A stretch of 55,152 bases of DNA from an uncultured Spirochaetaceae bacterium (GCA_902799965.1 CADCCO010000019.1:1-55152), one strand, 5' to 3'; positions 41,698 to 50,089 are shown, counted from the first letter of the stretch. Made by a program: numbers and translations. The notes: generated by a model not told the origin, from the letters alone.

Positions 41698-42342
41698 ATG
41701 GACAAGATTTTTGAAATTTTCAAGCAGACAAAAATAATTCCCGTAATCACAATCGAGGACGCCGCCAACGCCGTTCCTTTGGCAAACGCGCTGGCGAAAG
41801 GCGGAATAAAAATCGCCGAAATCACTTACCGCACCGACGCGGCTCCAAAAGCGCTGGGCCAGCTTAGCGCCCATTGCCCGGACATTTTGGCCGGCGCGGG
41901 AACGGTGACGACCGTGGCTCAGGCGCAAGAAGCCATCGCGTGCGGAGCAAAGTTCATCGTAATGCCGGGCTTTGACAAAGAAATAGTTGAATGCTGCCAA
42001 AGCCGCGGCGTGGCCGTAGTTCCCGGAGTGGCCACCCCTACAGAAATAACTTGCGCCATAAAGCTTGGATTGGAAGTTCTAAAGCTCTTCCCCGCCGGAC
42101 TATTGGGCGGCCCTGAATTTTTGGACGCGATGGCCGGCCCCTTTCCAAAAATTAAATTCATACCCACAGGCGGAATCACAGCGGAAAACGCCGCCGCCTA
42201 TTTGGAAAAGAAAAACGTTTTGGCGGTCGGCGGCTCTTGGCTTGTAAAAAAGGAATTCATCAGCGGCCAAAAATGGGACATCATCACCGCCGAAACGGAG
42301 AAGGCCTTGATGTTTCTTCCCCGCGCGTTCACAAAAAATTAG
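41698..42342 (+). CDS. eda: KDPG/KHG aldolase
   Basis: 214 residues from the ATG at 41698; an upstream in-frame ATG at 41662 lies inside the NUDIX gene. Class-I aldolase with Schiff-base K129 (EVLKLFPAG) and E41 (AEITYRT), positions equivalent to Lys133 and Glu45 of the Escherichia coli enzyme; also FIVMPGFDKE and PGVATPTEI. It splits KDPG to pyruvate and glyceraldehyde-3-phosphate. No edd neighbour, so it may serve hexuronate catabolism. Its Shine-Dalgarno is weak. Confidence 0.93.
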   Translation: MDKIFEIFKQTKIIPVITIEDAANAVPLANALAKGGIKIAEITYRTDAAPKALGQLSAHCPDILAGAGTVTTVAQAQEAIACGAKFIVMPGFDKEIVECCQSRGVAVVPGVATPTEITCAIKLGLEVLKLFPAGLLGGPEFLDAMAGPFPKIKFIPTGGITAENAAAYLEKKNVLAVGGSWLVKKEFISGQKWDIITAETEKALMFLPRAFTKN

Positions 42343-42878
42343 GCCCCGTGAAAGTCGATGAGCGTCGTGACGTTGGCGGGCGCGAGAGCCTTGGCGTAGT
42401 TTAGGTCGGGAAGGCCAATCACGCCAAAGAAGTCGGTCACGATTCCGCCGCCCTGCTCTATCACGTTTCGCGCCGCGGTCAAAGTTCCGCCCGTCGCGAT
42501 AAGGTCGTCAACAATCAAGTAATTTTTTCCCTTCTCAACGTCGGCCTTGTGGGCCTCGATTTCCGCCGTTCCGTATTCAAGCGCGTACTTGCAGGAATAT
42601 GTGTCGCCGGGAAGCTTTCCCTTTTTGCGGACTAGAATTTGCGGAATTGAAAGGCGCTCGGCAAAGGGCGCGCTGAACAAAAAGCCGCGCGACTCAACGG
42701 CGGCAACCGCGTCGATTTTTTTTCCCTTGTAAAGCTCGACCATTTTGTCGATGCAAAATTTAAATACATCGGGCTTTGTCAAAATGCTTGTGATGTCGTA
42801 GAAAAGAATTCCGGGCTTTGGAAAGTCCGGCACCCGCCTAATGGCCTTGTCCAAAAATTCAATTTCGCTTGCGTTCAT
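42339..42878 (-). CDS. apt: Adenine phosphoribosyltransferase
   Basis: 179 residues from the ATG at 42878. VPDFPKPGILFYDITSIL at the start is the APT fingerprint, and YLIVDDLIATGGTL is the PRPP-binding loop. It salvages adenine to AMP. Its 3' end overlaps eda's stop region by four bases (convergent). No Shine-Dalgarno; the promoter at 42913-42885 predicts a leaderless transcript. Confidence 0.95.
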   Translation of the reverse strand: MNASEIEFLDKAIRRVPDFPKPGILFYDITSILTKPDVFKFCIDKMVELYKGKKIDAVAAVESRGFLFSAPFAERLSIPQILVRKKGKLPGDTYSCKYALEYGTAEIEAHKADVEKGKNYLIVDDLIATGGTLTAARNVIEQGGGIVTDFFGVIGLPDLNYAKALAPANVTTLIDFHGA

Positions 42879-42884
42879 GACATT

Positions 42885-42913
42885 ATAATAACATAAAGTA
42901 GTTTGACTTGCAA
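42885..42913 (-). promoter_or_regulatory. apt promoter, leaderless geometry
   Basis: TTGCAA at 42913-42908, 17-base spacer, TATTAT at 42890-42885, six bases, then ATG at 42878. A TATAAT at 42887-42882 overlaps but is three bases too close to the ATG. Confidence 0.62.
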
Positions 42914-42952
42914 GCAAAAAACGCGGCTCCCAGTCGGCGTTTTTGCTTGCAA
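42908..42952. repeat. Long palindrome carrying both divergent -35 elements
   Basis: TTGCAAGCAAAAAACGC (42908-42924) pairs with GCGTTTTTGCTTGCAA (42937-42952), 16 pairs with one bulged A, leaving the loop GGCTCCCAGTCG. The outer TTGCAA at each end is the -35 of the gene on that side. The loop core CTCCCAGTCG is found again at 6939-6948 and, inverted, at 15315-15324. Confidence 0.75.
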
Positions 42953-42975
42953 AACCATTGATGTTGTTCTATAAT
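42947..42975 (+). promoter_or_regulatory. Promoter of the pentapeptide-MBL operon, leaderless geometry
   Basis: TTGCAA at 42947-42952, 17-base spacer, consensus TATAAT at 42970-42975, six bases (AGAGGC), then the ATG at 42982. If transcription starts at the usual place the AGAGG is not in the RNA. Confidence 0.65.
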
Positions 42976-42981
42976 AGAGGC

Positions 42982-43638
42982 ATGTTCCAACAGAACAGGT
43001 GCTTGGCGGAAGGTTGCAAAAAAACTTCTCTCTCTGTGTTCAACTACTACGGCGAGTTGGCGGAAGGAGAGAACTATTGCCTTGACCATTTTCCAAACCA
43101 GCAAAAAATAAAGGACGACGTTTACAACTACATCAACCAGCGGCAAAAAATCGTAGGCCTCAACGCAAGCGGCATCACCTTTGAGAACATCGACTTGACC
43201 GACAAGCGCTTTTACGGCTGCAACTTCCAGAACTGCCGCTTCGTCAACCTGCACTCGACAAAGTTCCGCTCGCGCATGAGCTTTTTTGACCATTCGGTTT
43301 TCTTGGACTGCGCGATGCTCGAAAGCAACATGCAGTTTTGCTCTTTTGGCGGCTGCGTTTTTTCACACATTCTTTTTACAGGAAGCGACTTGATTCACGA
43401 CAACCTTTGCGGTATCCAAGCCTACCAATCTTCGTTTGACGACTCGGACTTGTACAATTCCCGCTTTATCGGCGCAAAGCTTGTGGACACTTCTTTCCGC
43501 AACTGCAACATAAAGAACACGATGTTCGTGAACATTGAAAAGCAAAACCTCTTGTTCAAGTCGTCCAACATGCGCGAGGCGATTTTTGACGAGCGGGGAA
43601 GCGACATGTTCCTTAGGGATTCGGAGCGGGCGGAATGA
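42982..43638 (+). CDS. Pentapeptide-repeat-like protein with N-terminal zinc site
   Basis: 218 residues from the ATG at 42982. C7-x4-C12 and later NYCLDHF give a Cys4/His-like metal site in the first 36 residues. From about 60 onward there is a pentapeptide-like pattern (A/N-F-x-x-C/D-x: FYGCNFQNCRFVNLHSTKF, LYNSRFIGAKLVDTSFRNC), which should fold into a right-handed quadrilateral helix. Function unknown. It overlaps the MBL gene by four bases. Confidence 0.72.
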   Translation: MFQQNRCLAEGCKKTSLSVFNYYGELAEGENYCLDHFPNQQKIKDDVYNYINQRQKIVGLNASGITFENIDLTDKRFYGCNFQNCRFVNLHSTKFRSRMSFFDHSVFLDCAMLESNMQFCSFGGCVFSHILFTGSDLIHDNLCGIQAYQSSFDDSDLYNSRFIGAKLVDTSFRNCNIKNTMFVNIEKQNLLFKSSNMREAIFDERGSDMFLRDSERAE

Positions 43639-44234
43639 AAATTTACTTTCACCTGAACCTTGAAGGCTTTTCAAACTGCTATGTCATCGTGAACGAAATG
43701 GCGCGCGAGGCGATTATCGTAGACCCGGGCCAAATCACGACTGAAATAATTAACCACATAGAAATCGGCGGCTACAAACTGACCGGCGTTTTGATTTCGC
43801 ACAACCACGGAAGCCACGTGGCCGGCCTTGCGACCTTGCGAAAAATTTACAACCCGCAAATTTACGCCGCCGACTGGGAAGTGGCCGAAAAAGACACAAA
43901 CGTTTTAAAGGACGACGGCGTCATTCAAGTGGCGGGCCTTGACGTTGAGTATTTTTCTTTGCCCGGCCACACAAACGATTCAATGGTTTACAAAATCGGG
44001 AACGTTCTCTTTACGGGAGACTCTCTTAGCGCCTGCAAAATCGGAGGCGCCATCTCAAAATTTTCCGAACGCGCCCTTGTGCGCAACATCAAGCAAAAAA
44101 TCCTTTCCCAAACCGACGACACGGTGATAATGCCGGGCCACGGCCCGCCGAGCACGGTCGGAGTCGAGCGCAAGTTCAACCCAAAACTGGCCGCGCCCAA
44201 AGCGGCGGACGAAGAAAAGCCGGGCGCCAAATGA
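43635..44234 (+). CDS. MBL-fold hydrolase with altered HXHXDH motif
   Basis: 199 residues, like a compact glyoxalase-II. H56-N-H58-G-S60-H61 replaces the usual Asp60 of HXHXDH with serine; H112 (LPGHTND), D129 (FTGDSL) and H169 (MPGHGPP) are all present. A bimetallic site therefore lacks one ligand and may bind a single zinc or need water. The C-terminus is a charged tail of about 20 residues. It is coupled to genes on both sides. A hydrolase of thioesters is likely but unproven. Confidence 0.82.
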   Translation: MKIYFHLNLEGFSNCYVIVNEMAREAIIVDPGQITTEIINHIEIGGYKLTGVLISHNHGSHVAGLATLRKIYNPQIYAADWEVAEKDTNVLKDDGVIQVAGLDVEYFSLPGHTNDSMVYKIGNVLFTGDSLSACKIGGAISKFSERALVRNIKQKILSQTDDTVIMPGHGPPSTVGVERKFNPKLAAPKAADEEKPGAK

Positions 44235-44854
44235 CGCTGAATATCATAAAGCTGAATCCGTCTCAGGAACTTAAATTAAAAAAAAAGCGCGCGGATTCCT
44301 TTGGAAAAAGCGAGCCGCTTGAACTTGACAAAAAGAGCGGCTTGATTAGACAAAGAATAGTAGAAGGCCGCGCGATTTTTCTTGAGCCCCTGCTTTGCGT
44401 TTTGCCAGAAGATTTTGGAAAAGAAGAATTTCGCGCGCTGGAAAGCCTGGAAATTTTTCCGCCAAAAAAGGCCTCGCAAGCCCAAGAAGCCGCCGCGGAC
44501 AAAAATAGTTCGCAAGCCCAAGAAGCCGCCGCGCTTTACTATTTTCCGGCGCTCGTCAAATCCGGCGGCCGCCAATTCAATGCGGCCATTCCCTGCGCCT
44601 TTGACTTTGCCCTGGCCCAAAATTTTGACTTGCAAAAAATTTTCGCCGCCGCGCAAGACATTTCGCAAGACCAAAGCGCGGCCTTAATCCAAAACATTCC
44701 GCAAGCCCAAGAAGCGGCGCCGCAATCGGACGCGGACAAAAAAAGCCGGGGCCAAGACCTAGTCCTAGCCCCGACTTCATTCTACTTCGCGCGTGCGGAA
44801 ATCACCCAAAACACTTGGAGCCTCTACGACGCGCTCTGGAAAAAGCTACTTTAG
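44231..44854 (+). CDS. Unrecognised protein carrying SQAQEAA repeats
   Basis: 207 residues, no family known to me. SQAQEAA occurs twice in tandem (12-residue period) and PQAQEAA once more near residue 160; these are low-complexity, alanine/glutamine inserts in an otherwise ordinary protein (EGRAIFLEPLLCVLPEDFG, TSFYFARAEITQNTWSLYD). It overlaps the MBL gene by ATGA. Its 3' end overlaps convergent ilvH by nine bases. Confidence 0.65.
   Translation: MTLNIIKLNPSQELKLKKKRADSFGKSEPLELDKKSGLIRQRIVEGRAIFLEPLLCVLPEDFGKEEFRALESLEIFPPKKASQAQEAAADKNSSQAQEAAALYYFPALVKSGGRQFNAAIPCAFDFALAQNFDLQKIFAAAQDISQDQSAALIQNIPQAQEAAPQSDADKKSRGQDLVLAPTSFYFARAEITQNTWSLYDALWKKLL
44474..44533. repeat. 24-base unit repeated at 36-base period
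   Basis: Identical 24-base units at 44474-44497 and 44510-44533 encode SQAQEAAA in frame. A third, diverged unit is at 44699-44722. Multiples of three keep the frame. Confidence 0.85.
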
Positions 44855-45334
44855 AACCTGCTCTCCGCGACGCATGGCAATGAGGCCGGTCTTGGCGTAT
44901 TCCAAAATGCCAAAGGGCTCAAGCAAGCGGATAAGGCTGTCGATTTTGGTCTCGCTTCCGGACGCTTCGACGATTACGCTGTCCAAGCCAACGTCAACGA
45001 TGTGCGCGCGGAAGATTTCGCAAGTGCTTATGATTGTTTCGCGCTTGGGGCCGTCGGCCTTGACCTTAATCAAGGCGGTTTCGCGCTGGCAAGTGTCCGC
45101 GTCGCAGCGCTCGATGGAAATAACTTCGACCAATTTTGAAAGCTGCTTTTCGATTTGGTCAAGAATGCGGTCGTCGCCCATAACGACAATCGTCATGCGC
45201 GAAATCGCCTTGTCGCTTGTTTCGCAAACGGTAAGGCTGTCGATGTTGTAGCCGCGGCGGCTGAACAAGCCCGAAACGCGGCTCAAAACGCCCGCGTGGT
45301 TTTCCACCAAAACAGAAAGAACGAATTTTTGCAT
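44846..45334 (-). CDS. ilvH: Acetolactate synthase small (regulatory) subunit
   Basis: 162 residues. N-terminal ACT domain (LSVLVENHAGVLSRVSGLFSRRGYNI, DSLTVCETSD) and the C-terminal ALS_ss_C domain (IVDVGLDSVIVEASGSETKIDSLIRLLEPFGI). It confers valine feedback on the catalytic subunit IlvB/IlvI, which is not nearby. Located 28 bases downstream of the aro-phe fusion, so perhaps in the same transcript. Confidence 0.93.
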   Translation of the reverse strand: MQKFVLSVLVENHAGVLSRVSGLFSRRGYNIDSLTVCETSDKAISRMTIVVMGDDRILDQIEKQLSKLVEVISIERCDADTCQRETALIKVKADGPKRETIISTCEIFRAHIVDVGLDSVIVEASGSETKIDSLIRLLEPFGILEYAKTGLIAMRRGEQVLK

Positions 45335-45362
45335 TTTAACAACCTCCTATCTATACCACTAA

Positions 45363-47378
45363 TTAGCGTGTTTCGGCGCTGTACACGCCAAGCAAGCGAA
45401 CGCCTTGCGCCGCCTTTGCCAGCGCCTCCAAAACGCCGCTTACGTATTCAACGTTCCGCTCGTCGGGGCTAAGCTCCGCGTCCGCGTAAAAGTTGTACTT
45501 CCATGTCTCGCCGTGAACCGGCCGCGATTCCAAGCGCGTAAGGTTCAGCTTGTTCTTGTCAAAAACGCCAAGGCAATTGTAAAGGCTTCCCGGCTCGTTT
45601 TTGGTGCTGAACACAAAGGAAACCGCGTTGGGCTTGACCCCCTCCGCCTTTTGCGCCCTAAAGGCCAGCGACGCGGCAAGGTCGCCCTTTTTGCGCGCCA
45701 CAAAATGGTTGGCCGCGATTACAAAAAAGCGCGTGTAGTTTTTAGGGTCGTCCTCAATCGATTCCTCAATCACGCTAAGCTTGTAATACTTGGCGTTGAC
45801 CGCGCTGGCAATCGCGGCGTTGGAAGCCGAGCCGCTTTCGCCGACAAGCTTGGCCGCGCTCGCGGTGGAAACCGCGTCTATTTTGTTCCAGCCGGAATGT
45901 TCCGCCAAAAAGTTTGAGCACTGGGCAAAACCCTGCGGGTGCGAGTAAACCGATTTTATGTCTGAAAGCCTCGCGCCCTTAACGCCCAAAAGCGCGTGCT
46001 GGATTCGCAAGGTTACGCTTGAAACAATGCTTACGTCTTCAAAGGCCGCCAAGTTGTCGTAGTTTTCGTAGACGGAACCCGCCAAGGAATTTTCAATCGG
46101 AACCATGCCGTAGTCCGCGCGGCCGTCCAAAACGCTTTGGAAAATTTCACGGAAGGAATCGACAGGAAGCGCTTCGGCCTCCCCGTCAAAGTGGCGCGCG
46201 ATCGCTTGCTCGGCGTAGGCGCCCCGCTTTCCGCAAAAGGCCACCGCCAATTTTTGCGCGGACTTTTTTGCCGCCGCGCCATTGGCGGACTTTTTCCCCG
46301 CCGGCTTTACGCCAACAATTTTCGCGGGGCTTTCGTTTTTCCGCAAATGCGCCACTTCCCTTCCCAAAATCGGAGCGAAAGCGTCTATGTCGCGCATAAG
46401 CTTGTCGAACTGTTCCGGGTAAAGGGATTGCGGACCGTCGCTCAAAGCCTTGTCGGGATTGCAGTGCACTTCCACGATTATGCCGTCAGCGCCGGCAGCG
46501 ACGGCGGCGAGCGCCATCGGGCTTACCTTGTCGCGGATTCCAAGCGCGTGGCTTGGGTCAACGATTATCGGAAGGTGGGTCAAGCCGCGCAAAATCGGAA
46601 CGGCGCTCAAGTCCAAAGTGTTGCGGGTGGCGCGCTCGTAGGTTCGGATTCCGCGCTCGCAAAGAATGACGTTCTCGCAGCCGCTTGACAAAAGGTATTC
46701 GGCGCTCATAAGCCATTCTTCTATCGTGGCGCTTAGTCCTCGCTTTAGGATTACGGGCTTGTTTATTTTTCCCAGGCGCTTGAGCATCTCAAAGTTTTGC
46801 ATGTTGCGCGCGCCAACTTGGTAGCAGTCTATTCCGGCTTTTTGCATGGCGGGAATATATTCCGCCGCGACGCATTCAGTGACGACGGGCAAGCCGTACT
46901 TGTCGCCGGCCTCCTTTAATATTTTGCAGCCCTCTTCTCCCAAGCCCTGGAATGAATACGGGCTGGTGCGCGGCTTGTAGGCTCCTCCGCGAAGAATCGT
47001 CGCTCCGCTTTCGGCGACGCGCTTGGCAACGGCCATCATTTGCTCGCGGCTTTCGACCGCGCAGGGGCCGGCCATCGCGACAATCCGTTGGCCGCCGACG
47101 CGAATCAACTGTCCGCTGGGAGCGGCGATTTCAACGACGGAATTTTGCGGCTTGAATTCGCGGCTTGCCATTTTGTATGGCTTTGAAATTGGAATGACGC
47201 GCTCAACGCCGGGCAAAACCTCGACTTCGCGCGGATCCATTTTAAGGCGGCCCACGGCGGCGATGATTGTCTTTTCCTCGCCGGCGATTTCGTTAGTCTT
47301 GAAATTTTGGCTTCCCAGAAATTTCGAAAGCGCCTTTTTTTCTTCCGCGGAAATCCCGCTCTTTAATACAATTACCAT
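45363..47378 (-). CDS. DAHP synthase-prephenate dehydratase fusion
   Basis: 671 residues from the ATG at 47378 (AGGAAAG upstream). Residues 1-75 are the ferredoxin-like regulatory domain of type-I-beta DAHP synthases (MVIVLKSG). Residues about 95-340 are the DAHP synthase barrel (VAMAGPCAVESREQMM, LRGGAYKPRTSPYSFQGLG, PVILKRG, PIIVDPSHA). A lysine/alanine linker (PAGKKSANGAAAKKSAQK) leads to prephenate dehydratase (AFCGKRGAYAEQAIARHF, YGMVPIENSLAGSVYENYD, YTRFFVIA) and an ACT domain with ESRPVHGETWKYNFY. The first step of the shikimate path and the last but one of phenylalanine synthesis share one chain; no chorismate mutase is visible. Confidence 0.93.
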   Translation of the reverse strand: MVIVLKSGISAEEKKALSKFLGSQNFKTNEIAGEEKTIIAAVGRLKMDPREVEVLPGVERVIPISKPYKMASREFKPQNSVVEIAAPSGQLIRVGGQRIVAMAGPCAVESREQMMAVAKRVAESGATILRGGAYKPRTSPYSFQGLGEEGCKILKEAGDKYGLPVVTECVAAEYIPAMQKAGIDCYQVGARNMQNFEMLKRLGKINKPVILKRGLSATIEEWLMSAEYLLSSGCENVILCERGIRTYERATRNTLDLSAVPILRGLTHLPIIVDPSHALGIRDKVSPMALAAVAAGADGIIVEVHCNPDKALSDGPQSLYPEQFDKLMRDIDAFAPILGREVAHLRKNESPAKIVGVKPAGKKSANGAAAKKSAQKLAVAFCGKRGAYAEQAIARHFDGEAEALPVDSFREIFQSVLDGRADYGMVPIENSLAGSVYENYDNLAAFEDVSIVSSVTLRIQHALLGVKGARLSDIKSVYSHPQGFAQCSNFLAEHSGWNKIDAVSTASAAKLVGESGSASNAAIASAVNAKYYKLSVIEESIEDDPKNYTRFFVIAANHFVARKKGDLAASLAFRAQKAEGVKPNAVSFVFSTKNEPGSLYNCLGVFDKNKLNLTRLESRPVHGETWKYNFYADAELSPDERNVEYVSGVLEALAKAAQGVRLLGVYSAETR

Positions 47379-47404
47379 AAAAAACTTTCCTAACAATACC
47401 GCTG

Positions 47405-47432
47405 TCCGCGCGAGCTTGGCCGCGAGCGCGGA
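47405..47432. terminator. GC-rich hairpin between thrA and the aro-phe gene
   Basis: TCCGCGC (47405-47411) pairs with GCGCGGA (47426-47432). No U-tract follows, so termination is weakly supported. Confidence 0.35.
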
Positions 47433-47490
47433 TGTTGCGGCTTATGCGGCAATCCTGCACTTTTAGGCTTGCCGCCGATTTTTTTTGCCG

Positions 47491-49986
47491 CTACCGTTCC
47501 GTGTTGAAGCTTACCGTGCGCAAGATGTCGCCAAAGACGCCGGCGGCTGTGACTCCCGCGCCCGCGCCGTAGCCGCGAACCGTAAGGGGAATTGGCTGGT
47601 AGCGCGCCGTGTGGAATACAAAGGCGTTCTCGCCGCCCTTGACCGCGTACAAGGGGTCTTCAGGGCCTACCTCAAACATTCCTACAGTACACTTTCCGTC
47701 CTGAACGGTGGCTCCCATGCGCAAAACCTTGTTCTGCTTTTTGAGCGCCTCAATCTTTTCTTTAAAGTAAGCGTCAACTTGCGGAAGGCGCTTTAGGAAT
47801 TCTTCGGTAGAGCCTGAAGTGTCAAAGTCTTCGGGGAAGACTTTCAGAACCTGAACGTCTGAAAGCTCGATGTCGTAGCCAGCCTCGCGCGCGATGATAA
47901 GGCCCTTGCGAGCGACGTCCATTCCGTTAAGGTCGTCGCGGGGATCCGGCTCGGTGTAGCGCTTTTCTTTGGCTTCGATGACGGCTTGGCTAAAGGGAAC
48001 GCCTTCATCCAAGCGGCCAAAGATGTAAGAAAGCGAGCCTGACATGATTCCCGTAAAGCGGGTAAGCTTGTCGCCGGAGCGGAAAAGGTTTTGCAAAGTG
48101 TCGATAATCGGGAGGCCCGCGCCGACGTTTGTCTCGTACAAGAAGCGGCGGCGCTTTTTGTTGGCCGTCTTTCTAAGCTGCTTGTAAAAGTCCATCGTCA
48201 TGGAGTTGGCGCGCTTGTTGGGCGTGGCGATTGACATTCCCGCTTCAAGAATGTCAAGGTAGCGCTCGGGCAAGTCGTAGCTTGCGGTGCAGTCGACAAA
48301 GACCGGGTTGAGCGGCTTTTTCTCGCGCACAAACTTTAGGATTTCGTCAACGCTTGTCTTGAGCGGCATTTTCTTTGTCGTCTCGCGCCAAGTCTTAAGG
48401 TCGATTCCGTTTTCGTCAATCATAAGGCCGTCAACGGTGGAAATCGCCATTACCTTAATGTCGATGCCTTGCGCAAGGAGGCTTTCCTGCTGCTCGCCGA
48501 TTTGGTCAAGCAAAGTGCCGCCGATGTTTCCGGCGCCAAACGCGAAAACTTGAATCGACTGCGCCGTGTGGAAGAAAAAGTTGTGCGCCATTCTAACGGC
48601 GGTGTCGCCCATCTCGCCTTCGATTACGGCGCTGATGGAACGTTCGCTGGAACCTTGTGCGATGGCAAGAACGCTCACGCCGGCGTTTGCGAGCGCGTCA
48701 AAGAAGCGGCTGGCAACGCCCAGCTGCTTTTTCATTCCGTCGCCGACGATAGAAACAATCGCGCAGCCCGAATAAACTTCGACGGGATTGATTACGCCGT
48801 CCTGTATTTCCAAATCAAATTCGCCGGCGATAGCTTCCTTGGCAAGCGCGGCTGACTCGTCGCGCACGCAAAAGCTTATCGTGTATTCCGAAGAAGACTG
48901 GGTGATGAGAAGAACGGAAATTCCCGCGCGCGAAACCGCGTCAAAAATGCGGCCGGCGATTCCGGGCCTGTCGCGCATTCCGCTTCCGCTTACGGAAATT
49001 ATCGAAGTCTTTTTTAGGCAGGAAATGCCGCGCACAAAGTTGGCGCCCTTTTCGCTTTCAAAGGGGCCTTTTCCGATTCTTGTTCCGCGCGCGCTTGTGT
49101 TCAAGGAATTCAAGCTCCACGCTTCGATTCCCTTGGCGGCCAAGGGCGCGAGCGTTTTTGGGTGAAGGACTTTCGATCCAAAGAAGGCAAGCTCCATCGC
49201 CTCTTCGTAAGTCATGTCGTCAACCAAAATCGCGTCCTTGACGATGCGCGGGTCGGCGGTGTAAATGCCGTCAACGTCGGTCCAAAACTGGACTTGCTTT
49301 GAACCCATGCAGGCGCCGACAATCGCGGCGCTAAAGTCCGAGCCGTTTCTTCCCAAAAGGCCGGGAACAGGATCCGCGCCCTCGCCCGGAATCCAAGAGC
49401 ACACAAAGCCAGGCATCAAAAGTATTCTCGTTTGCGCCTTGTATTCGCCGTCGCAGTAGGGGCGCAAAAGTTCCGCCGTCTTGGCGTAGTCGGCGCCGGC
49501 CTCTTTTTGGCTTCCGGTGGCCATGATGAATTTTCTGGAGTCAAGAACGATGACGCTTTGCTTTTTGGCAAGAAGAACCGCTTCCACAATCGGAACGCAA
49601 AGCAGCTCGCCCATTCCCATAATGCGGCAGTGCGCGGTGTCGGTGCATTCGCCAAAAGCGGCGGCCGCTGTCAAAAGGTTTTGCAATTCGACAAACTTGT
49701 CTTCAAGGCTTTTCATAACCGCGTCGGAATCAAAGCCCTGCAATTTGGACTGAAGCTCGCGGCAAATCTCCAAGTGAACGGCGCGAAGCTCCTTTACAAA
49801 GCGCTCGGGGTTTTCGCCGCGAATCGAGCCGTCGATGCTTTCCTGCAATTTATTTGAAACTCCGGCAACCGCCGAAACGACGACGCTGACACGGTCGCCC
49901 TTTTGTTTTTCTATTACAATGTCAGTTGAATCAAGAATACGGCGAGCGTTTCCCATCGACGTTCCGCCAAATTTCAGTGTAAGCAT
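47491..49986 (-). CDS. thrA: Bifunctional aspartokinase-homoserine dehydrogenase
   Basis: 831 residues. Aspartokinase: MLTLKFGGTSMGNARRIL, GRNGSDFSAAIVGA, WTDVDGIYTADPRIV. Two ACT segments follow around residues 325-460 (ISVSGSGMRDRPGIAGRIFDA, VSIVGDGMKKQLGVASRFFDAL). Homoserine dehydrogenase: FGAGNIGGTLLDQ, MSGSLSYIFGRL, DPRDDLNGMDVARKGLIIA. It makes homoserine for threonine and methionine. Its own promoter precedes it. Confidence 0.95.
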   Translation of the reverse strand: MLTLKFGGTSMGNARRILDSTDIVIEKQKGDRVSVVVSAVAGVSNKLQESIDGSIRGENPERFVKELRAVHLEICRELQSKLQGFDSDAVMKSLEDKFVELQNLLTAAAAFGECTDTAHCRIMGMGELLCVPIVEAVLLAKKQSVIVLDSRKFIMATGSQKEAGADYAKTAELLRPYCDGEYKAQTRILLMPGFVCSWIPGEGADPVPGLLGRNGSDFSAAIVGACMGSKQVQFWTDVDGIYTADPRIVKDAILVDDMTYEEAMELAFFGSKVLHPKTLAPLAAKGIEAWSLNSLNTSARGTRIGKGPFESEKGANFVRGISCLKKTSIISVSGSGMRDRPGIAGRIFDAVSRAGISVLLITQSSSEYTISFCVRDESAALAKEAIAGEFDLEIQDGVINPVEVYSGCAIVSIVGDGMKKQLGVASRFFDALANAGVSVLAIAQGSSERSISAVIEGEMGDTAVRMAHNFFFHTAQSIQVFAFGAGNIGGTLLDQIGEQQESLLAQGIDIKVMAISTVDGLMIDENGIDLKTWRETTKKMPLKTSVDEILKFVREKKPLNPVFVDCTASYDLPERYLDILEAGMSIATPNKRANSMTMDFYKQLRKTANKKRRRFLYETNVGAGLPIIDTLQNLFRSGDKLTRFTGIMSGSLSYIFGRLDEGVPFSQAVIEAKEKRYTEPDPRDDLNGMDVARKGLIIAREAGYDIELSDVQVLKVFPEDFDTSGSTEEFLKRLPQVDAYFKEKIEALKKQNKVLRMGATVQDGKCTVGMFEVGPEDPLYAVKGGENAFVFHTARYQPIPLTVRGYGAGAGVTAAGVFGDILRTVSFNTER

Positions 49987-50037
49987 GAAAATTCCTCACA
50001 AAAAATAACGTTTTGAGAATAAAAAACTAGCGGAATT

Positions 50038-50066
50038 ATTATAGCGGATTTTAAAAATAAATTCAA
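50038..50066 (-). promoter_or_regulatory. thrA promoter
   Basis: TTGAAT at 50066-50061, 17-base spacer, TATAAT at 50043-50038. A leader of about 45 bases with GAGGAA leads to the ATG at 49986. No leader peptide with Thr/Ile codons or T-box is visible in it. Confidence 0.8.
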
Positions 50067-50089
50067 TTAGCGCGAAAACGCCCGAACCA

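Noticed and set aside
42908-42952. Intrinsic terminator for apt or the pentapeptide gene
   Set aside because: It lies between two divergent starts, so neither gene ends there; the outer arms coincide with -35 elements.
45335-45362. Leader peptide or T-box before ilvH
   Set aside because: Only 28 bases separate ilvH from the preceding gene, not enough for either.
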